From assembly GCF_963678635.1 (NCBI RefSeq), contig NC_087069.1, positions 9,126,633 through 9,186,632 on the forward strand: a stretch of 60,000 bases of DNA, in the 5' to 3' direction. This stretch comes from Symsagittifera roscoffensis. Lineage: Eukaryota > Xenacoelomorpha > Acoela > Convolutidae. The position numbers and the translations under genes were made by a program. This document shows, in pieces, positions 54,262-60,000 of the stretch. The notes below the pieces were generated by a model. That model did no database searches, was not told the DNA's origin, and saw only the letters and a list, made by a program, of their open reading frames with translations. The first letter of the stretch is position 1. Each line of letters opens with the position of its first letter.

Positions 54262-56370
54262 TTGGATAGAATTTTTCTGGGAGAAATCGTTCTGGCATTA
54301 GATCCTCGATATCTATCTCTTTTTGCTATTACTACCAATTGGAACCATTGCGCTCAATCTTCCCGCAGTACTGGGCGTTCCAGCGATGGGTTTTGCGAAA
54401 CTACATCTAGCTCTATCCTGCTGACTGCGCCATGTGCAAGTACCATCGTTACATATTGAAGTATGATAAGACATAAGAGAATCAACTTGAATTTAACTAA
54501 ACGCTGTCACCAATGGTGGTATAGGATGGTTACGCTAACAAAAGCGATGACCTTGGTATTAATAATTATTTACGTAAAAACAAAATAAAATAAGTACGTC
54601 ATACAGAATCTCCACTACACTGATACTGTGTCAAGGGTTTCCGTAATAATCCTAGTTGACGTTCTTTCTTGTGGCAGTGTGTTTTTTAATATTCAATTTT
54701 AACCGACTCTATCTTCTTTGAGTTGTTTCCCAACCAGGTGATTACCCTGAAGCCTGATACGGACATTGGTTGCAGTTCAGTATTTGACTTTTTCTCTCAT
54801 CTGCGAATCAAGCTTGTTCTCCCTCCGTGTTCTCTGGTTGGTGTCGGGTATTTTTTTGTTTTTCAGTGATATTCTAACTGGACCTCTGTCTAGGTTGGTT
54901 CCGTTTTCAGAACTCCTTTTTGTTGGTTCCTGTGCGTTTCTCAAATTTTCCGCCGCTTTGTTTTCTTCCTTGTGGTCAGCGTTTTGATGAGTACCTCTTC
55001 CACTTTGATGGCTCTCTAATTAAAATCTGATCTCTATCAAAATATAATATGAACACTTTGGCCCGAAACTTCCGTGCTTTTTTGATTATTTTTCATTATT
55101 GCAATTTCTGCCACACTATGAGTTTCAACTTTTGTAGCGGGGAATTTTGAATTTTTATCACTCGCTAAGTAAAAACAAGTTGTTTATTATTTTATCGGGC
55201 ATTGAATTTAATTGCAACTACTCATTTCTGCCATAATTGAAAAACATGTGCATTATTCGAAGCAATAGTGCAATATTTGAAAAACTAATGCAATATTTGA
55301 AACTGCAATCCAATATTTTTCCAGATTGAGCAATCGATCAAAACCATTAGAAAGAAAAAATTGCGCCGTACCGTGATAAATTTTAAACGTGTATTTTGCT
55401 CAAAATTTTCACATTTGTTTTAAATCAGATTTATATCAAATTTGTAACAAAATTTCTCGATGCAAAACCAAGCTGTTATTTATCTACTACATAAACACTA
55501 CAATCTTTTTAGCGTACAATTTTTTTTAGCGTACAATTTTTGGCCTCTCAGTTTTTTATCGCGTTTGAGTTTTTTATGGCCTCTCAGTTTCTGTCTGCTG
55601 AAATGGAAACTTGGCACTAATTTTTCATTTTTTCATGAGGCTGCTGTATTAAATCTATATTGCAGTATTCATTGTAGCTTCTATCTATCGATGCCCTCAA
55701 CAATCTGAGAGCTTCCACAAAAGTGTTCATTTACAGAAAATCCGTACAATTTTTTTAAATACAGTTTTTGCTTGAGTATAAATTAGCCTGGATAAAAAAG
55801 TGTGTAAAACGTGTTAAGAAATTGTTCCGTTTGGGAAGTATGAACAGTTCGCAAAACTAATCAATTATATATTGAAAATGAAAGAAGGTTATAAGCAGTT
55901 GTTAAATTCGAAATATTTCTTTTTCTCTCCAAAAATAATTTTAAGGAAATTAAATCCCTCAATTGTTCTAAGCTAGCCACGATATATTAGATTTATTTTC
56001 TAAACAACAATTTAGCCAATGAAAAACTACTACAAACAATTTTATCCCGTAAAACTTTGCTGATAGGAAGTTTTTTGGATGCCAGCATTGCCGTTCATAG
56101 AAAACAATGCTTATCGTACTTTTTTCAAATGTAGTTTATCAAAAACGTTATCAGCTGGTTATAATAGAATAAGAGTGCAGGACAAACATCTTTTCAATCG
56201 ATGATTTTTTTTCAAAAAGGATCTTAAATTGGAATAAAACTCAATTAAGACAATTTGTGGTGGTTTTTGTTACATGAGAGCAGTTTAAGAATTAAAAAAA
56301 ATGACACAAAAATTTTGCACAAACTTCAAAAACAAAAGCTGTTTGATTTTCGTATTTTTGAAAAAATATG
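54262..56370. other. AT-rich noncoding stretch
   Basis: No gene, RNA or complete mobile element is seen. A run near 55,250-55,320 repeats GCAATATTTGAAA-like units three times. Open frames are short and of low complexity. Confidence 0.4.
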
Positions 56371-56378
56371 TAATTGAG

Positions 56379-56691
56379 CAGGGGCGGATCTAGGATTTTC
56401 TCGACCTTTTGACGACCTTTTTTTTAGGTCGACCAAATTGATTTTCGGAGCTCTCCTAAAGCAGTAAAAAGACGCTGTTTCTGCGCCGCAGGCAAATTTT
56501 TGAAAAATCAGATCAAAAAAATCTGATTTTTGAAAAATCAGATCAAAAAAATTTTTTGAAAAATCAGATCAAAAAAATTTGTAGGGTCCGTCAACAAAAT
56601 CGATTTCTTAAAAAGTACCAAAGGGGGGACCCTTTGGGTCGGCAGGGGGTCGAATCCCTAAAGGAAGGCGTCCCCCCTAAATCCGCCCCTG
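56379..56691. mobile_element. hAT-type MITE with 8-bp target-site duplication
   Basis: The terminal inverted repeats are CAGGGGCGGATCTAGG at the left and CAGGGGCGGATTTAGG (reverse complement) at the right, one mismatch in 16. The flanks carry an exact 8-bp duplication TAATTGAG (56,371-56,378 and 56,692-56,699). An 8-bp duplication and CAGGGGCGG ends are typical of hAT superfamily non-autonomous elements. The 313-bp body has no coding capacity and contains a short tandem repeat of TTTTTGAAAAATCAGATCAA at about 56,500-56,580. Confidence 0.85.
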
Positions 56692-56999
56692 TAATTGAGG
56701 TAGTTTTTTTCATTGCAAAAATGAGCTTGTGTAATCAAATTTGAAATTTACTAAAAAAGTGCGTGCATTTTCCTTATTTACTCTGCCTTTTTAATGTTGT
56801 CCAGGATGAGATTTTCACAAAAAACAAATTAACAAAACAAGCAAGTTTTAATCGTTTAATTGTTTTTTCACCTTCTAAGCTAAACCTAAATATTAACCTG
56901 AGCGTTTTTCCTGAAGAGGTTTTCTTGCCATATACAAAATACTATGTTTTTTTGTAGATGATATTGTGTAAAAGACCGAACAGTAATTTTTAAAATGGC

Positions 57000-57973
57000 A
57001 ACCCGGGTTGACCTCCATACACCAAAAATGCTTATCATACAATTCCATACAACAAAAATCATTATCATACAAATCCATACATCAAGTAAATGGAGAAAAT
57101 GCTTGTCATACAATTTTCATACATTTTCGATAAACAATAGAAACAAAATAAACCAATTTTCCGACTTTTTGAGAACGGTTGAACAGACTGGTGACAAAAA
57201 AACTGATTTAAAAAATTTTTTGAAAAAAATGCTTTCCGAACAATTTCCATATGTAGAAATGGTATGACTGGCATTTTTTGATGGTATTTTTGAAAATTTG
57301 CTCCAAAATTTTTTTTTTTTTTTTTCAAACGCAAATTGAATTTGGTACGCAAACAAACATTTTCCGAAAAAAAAACTTTTTTTGCATGCAAAATTTAATT
57401 TTTCTGTGCGCATAAAGTCCTGGATACGATAATATTGGCATTTTTTTCTTTTCACTTAATTTTTTTTTTTCAAAAACGCCGAAAATTCCTTTTTCTTTTG
57501 TATGGCGTGTTTATGTATGCCTTGATCAATGTCTGATAATTTGAAAGTTCAAAATTATAAAATATTCATCACTGAAAAAATTTGCCAAAAATTAAAAGTT
57601 TGTTACTTCTGTAATATCATTAGTGAAAGACATCCAGAAAAAAAATTCAGGTCGTTTTTTATGCATAGCAAATGTAAGACCGTCCAACCTTTGGTGCTTT
57701 GAGTAACCAACGTCTTTGTCACTTGTGTTCGGTTGCAAACACAACCCAATTTTTTTCAGAAAATAAATTTCCGAACAAAAAACAACTTTTTGGTTTATGG
57801 AGAAAATCCTATCATACAATTTCCATTTATGGGAAAATGCTTGTCATAGAGTTTTCATACAATTTTTTGTACGTATTTAATTGAATGAAATTGTATGAAA
57901 TTGTATGAAATTGTATGAAAAGAAATTTCCCATTCATGAGAATTGTATGATAAGCATTTTTGGTCAACCCGGG
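57000..57973. mobile_element. Palindromic MITE with CCCGGGTTGACC ends
   Basis: The left end is ACCCGGGTTGACC followed by ACCAAAAATGCTTATCATAC. The right end, reverse-complemented, is CCCGGGTTGACCAAAAATGC then TTATCATACAATT. Inside both ends the words ATCATACAATTTCCAT and GGAGAAAATGCTTGTCATA recur, and near 57,884-57,915 the 10-mer GAAATTGTAT is repeated three times. No transposase is encoded. The target-site duplication is not clear. A further end of the same family begins near 59,748. Confidence 0.65.
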
Positions 57974-58973
57974 AAATCAACAAATGCAGTTTATCTGTGT
58001 GGTAGCTGTCGTCTCCACTCTGGGTGTTTTTGTTAGAAGTATCTTTGTTACAGTTTCGAAACGGAAATGAAAAAGTTTTCGTGTGTTATGTTTTATGAAA
58101 AAATTACTCATCATACGTTTAATAAAATGAAAAAAGGCTCGTTATTCAATCTTTCAGTACAAAAAATTGCTTATACTATTTTTCTACAAATTTTTTGTCC
58201 AAAAATACAGTAAAAAAACTTGTTATTCCAATCCAGTGTACGAAAAAAAGCTTTTTATAAAGATTCATTGAATTAAAAAAAGCATGTCTTACTACTTTAT
58301 ACAATTGTTTTTTTTTTCTAGGATTTTTAAAAAAATTTGTATGACAAACAGTTTTTTCATATATTGATGTTTGATACAGTTTTTTTTGACAACCCGGCTC
58401 ATATACTTTCATTGACTCAATTTGCGAAGGCTCCCTCATCTTCAAAAAAAATTACAATTCAACTAATGGCAATTTTATATACTTCTATATCTTTTTTCAA
58501 AGCCTATCACGTGATAAAATTGTGACCAATGAAAAAAACTTAGGCAGTTGAGAAATTTGAAAGACATTTCGAACCAGTACTTAATTTCATCTGCAATTAA
58601 ACTCCTTTTTTAAATCGTAATTTGGAAAAATTTCTTGTGCTTCATCTCAAAAACAAAGTAAGTTCACGTAGTTTTATTCTGCTTCAAACTAAAAAGAGTA
58701 GAATTTTAAGAATTAACACGTATCAATTTCGTGTTTTTCTCAAAAGAATATCTAGCTTTTGTTCAATCATTCATAATTTTGGGATAATGTAAGATATCTT
58801 CCTATTTCAATCTTCTTGACTGATTTTTATTTTAGAAAACGAATATACAATTACAAAAAAAGAAAAGATTTATCGGAACTATATAGTTGCTGTAACATTC
58901 AAAAAGATTGCTGTTTTTTTTTCAAAATGTCTTTCGCAATGTTTAGCATTTTTCCCGTAATCGATTCTGCGCG
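57974..58973. other. AT-rich sequence upstream of the bHLH-PAS exon
   Basis: No gene is recognised. TTTTTATTTTAG at about 58,824-58,835 is a plausible splice acceptor, so the sequence from 58,836 may be 5' untranslated exon leading to ATG 58,974. No core promoter could be supported. Confidence 0.35.
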
Positions 58974-59538
58974 ATGGATTCTTTTCCCATTCAACAAAGT
59001 TCCCAAGAAGTTTCTGGTATCTCAAATCAAAATTCTGCTACTCCAAAGTTGTTTTCAAACGACTTTCTAACTTCTAAAAATTGGATCTGGAATCAATATT
59101 CCAACACCGGAGCTCAAAGCTCGAACTATTTTCCAAATTTCTTCCAGTATTCGACCATTGAACCAAATTCACAATCATCGAGTACTTTGTCTCCTCAACT
59201 ATTAAATTCAAGGTCAAGATCCCAAAATGCTTATGACCTAGATGGACATATTAATCAAGGCAAACCCAATTGCAATTTAGCTGACCGTGAAGGTTATATT
59301 TGGAACATACAGTCTGAAACCATGAAATGGAACAAACAATTTCCATTAACCACCAAAACTTCATCTAGAAACGCAGCCAAAGTCCGGCGTGAAAAAGAAA
59401 ATGAGGCTTTCAACCAATTGGCTTTGAGTCTTCCCATCTGCAGTTCGATGTCGCTTCAGTTGGACAAAGCTTCGGTGGTTCGAGTTGTGAACAGTTTCAT
59501 TAAGTTTAAACGAGTGCTGGCAGCTTCTATTAGATCAG
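58974..59538 (+). CDS. bHLH-PAS transcription factor (SIM/HIF-like), first coding exon
   Basis: ATG 58,974 opens 188 codons up to a donor (ATCAG|GTAAAAG, 59,539). Residues 1-125 are Ser/Asn/Gln-rich with no known domain. Residues 130-183 are a bHLH: basic region SRNAAKVRREKENEAF, helix 1 NQLALSLP, loop, and QLDKASVVRVVNSFIKF in helix 2. REKEN in the basic region and QLDKASV in helix 2 are hallmarks of the class I bHLH-PAS group (SIM, trachealess/NPAS, HIF-alpha), which bind DNA as heterodimers with ARNT. The intron just after the bHLH is typical of the family, and the PAS domains would lie beyond the window. The sequence is divergent and the 130-residue N-terminal extension is unusual. Open frame past the donor to 59,585 is probably intron. 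Confidence 0.8.
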
Positions 59539-59747
59539 GTAAAAGCTTATGTTTGATTATGAGTGAAAAAGCTTTGAATTATTAATTAAATAAAGTTGGA
59601 TCTATGAAACATAACCGTCACCAATGGTCTCTTACAATACCCCTGATTCCGTATAAGTATATGTATGTGTATCTTTATTTTTCGATCATGTTTAATTATG
59701 TTTATATGAAATTATGTGTATATGTATATATGCACATATTTATACCA

Positions 59748-60000
59748 GGGTTGACCAAAAATCCGGGCATACAATTATACAATTTTCATAGGTGAAAAAG
59801 AAACTAATCATACACTTTTTATGCAATTCCACAAGTACAAAAAAAATTGCATGAAAGGTCAGTGGTTAGTGATTTTTCATATATGAATATGACTAGCTTT
59901 TTTCCATAAACAAAAAAGTCTTTTTCTTTATAAATTTAATGTCTTGAAACTTTTTTTTGTTATGTTCTCTACCGAACACCCTGGTTCCTCAAAACTAGAG
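59748..60000. mobile_element. Partial copy of the GGGTTGACC MITE family, cut by the window end
   Basis: CAGGGTTGACCAAAAATCC then GGGCATACAATTATACAATT matches the end of the 57,000-57,973 element with substitutions. Words of the type ATCATACACTTTTTATGCAA continue to about 59,850. The other end is not in the window, and lies in the intron of the bHLH-PAS gene. Confidence 0.45.

Noticed and set aside
57065-57455. Minus-strand ORFs of 108 and 112 codons
   Set aside because: They lie within the palindromic MITE in T/A-rich runs and are alternative frames of each other; no homology.

Overview
This is a gene-poor, AT-rich window from an invertebrate metazoan. GT-AG introns in a C-type-lectin gene, a bHLH-PAS transcription-factor exon, a discoidin-domain exon, several classes of animal-type transposon remnants and a 200-bp N gap all indicate an animal draft assembly. 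I cannot name the species. The gag-pol family is one I associate with aquatic invertebrates such as corals and Daphnia-like crustaceans, but that is recollection and not a search result.

About half of the window is two related, decayed and unusually large Ty3/gypsy-type LTR retrotransposons, both on the plus strand. Element A spans roughly 1-18,300 and element B roughly 25,020-41,880. They are visibly less AT-rich than the flanks. Both share one layout: a 2.4-3 kb LTR plus leader; a Gag with a coiled-coil N-terminus, a capsid-like region and two CCHC knuckles; protease; reverse transcriptase; RNase H; an acidic linker with LSGE repeats; integrase with zinc finger and GPY/F-like tail; and, at the C-terminus of Pol, a macro domain resembling TARG1/OARD1 ADP-ribose-acylester hydrolases. 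A further 4-5 kb reading frame, ORF3, follows about 350 bp downstream. A conserved splice acceptor precedes ORF3 in both elements, so it was probably translated from a spliced subgenomic RNA, as env is in retroviruses.

The beginning of ORF3 is related in the two elements, but the rest is not. Element B encodes one clear SGNH/GDSL-hydrolase-like domain, a second weaker one and an unrecognised C-terminal region. Element A encodes about 1,250 residues I do not recognise. A retroelement carrying an ADP-ribose-type macro domain plus exchangeable ORF3 cargo is the most unusual system here. Both copies are broken by stops and frameshifts, and B has also lost residues of the protease, RT and integrase active sites.

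Between A and B (16,900-25,000) lies an imperfect palindrome of element-A 3' sequence around a fragment of a LINE-like endonuclease. Its right arm ends inside a discoidin (F5/8C) domain exon on the minus strand. Beyond that are a palindromic non-autonomous transposon and a small tandem repeat with a hammerhead-like core.

The right third (41,880-60,000) begins with a 2.7-kb higher-order tandem array with near-identical copies. It is followed by a partial C-type lectin gene running into the gap, a tRNA-like sequence, and a 39-bp minisatellite. Next come remnants of a third Ty3/gypsy element on the minus strand, a hAT-type MITE with an exact 8-bp target duplication, and a second palindromic MITE. 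The last gene is the first coding exon of a divergent bHLH-PAS (SIM/HIF-like) transcription factor.
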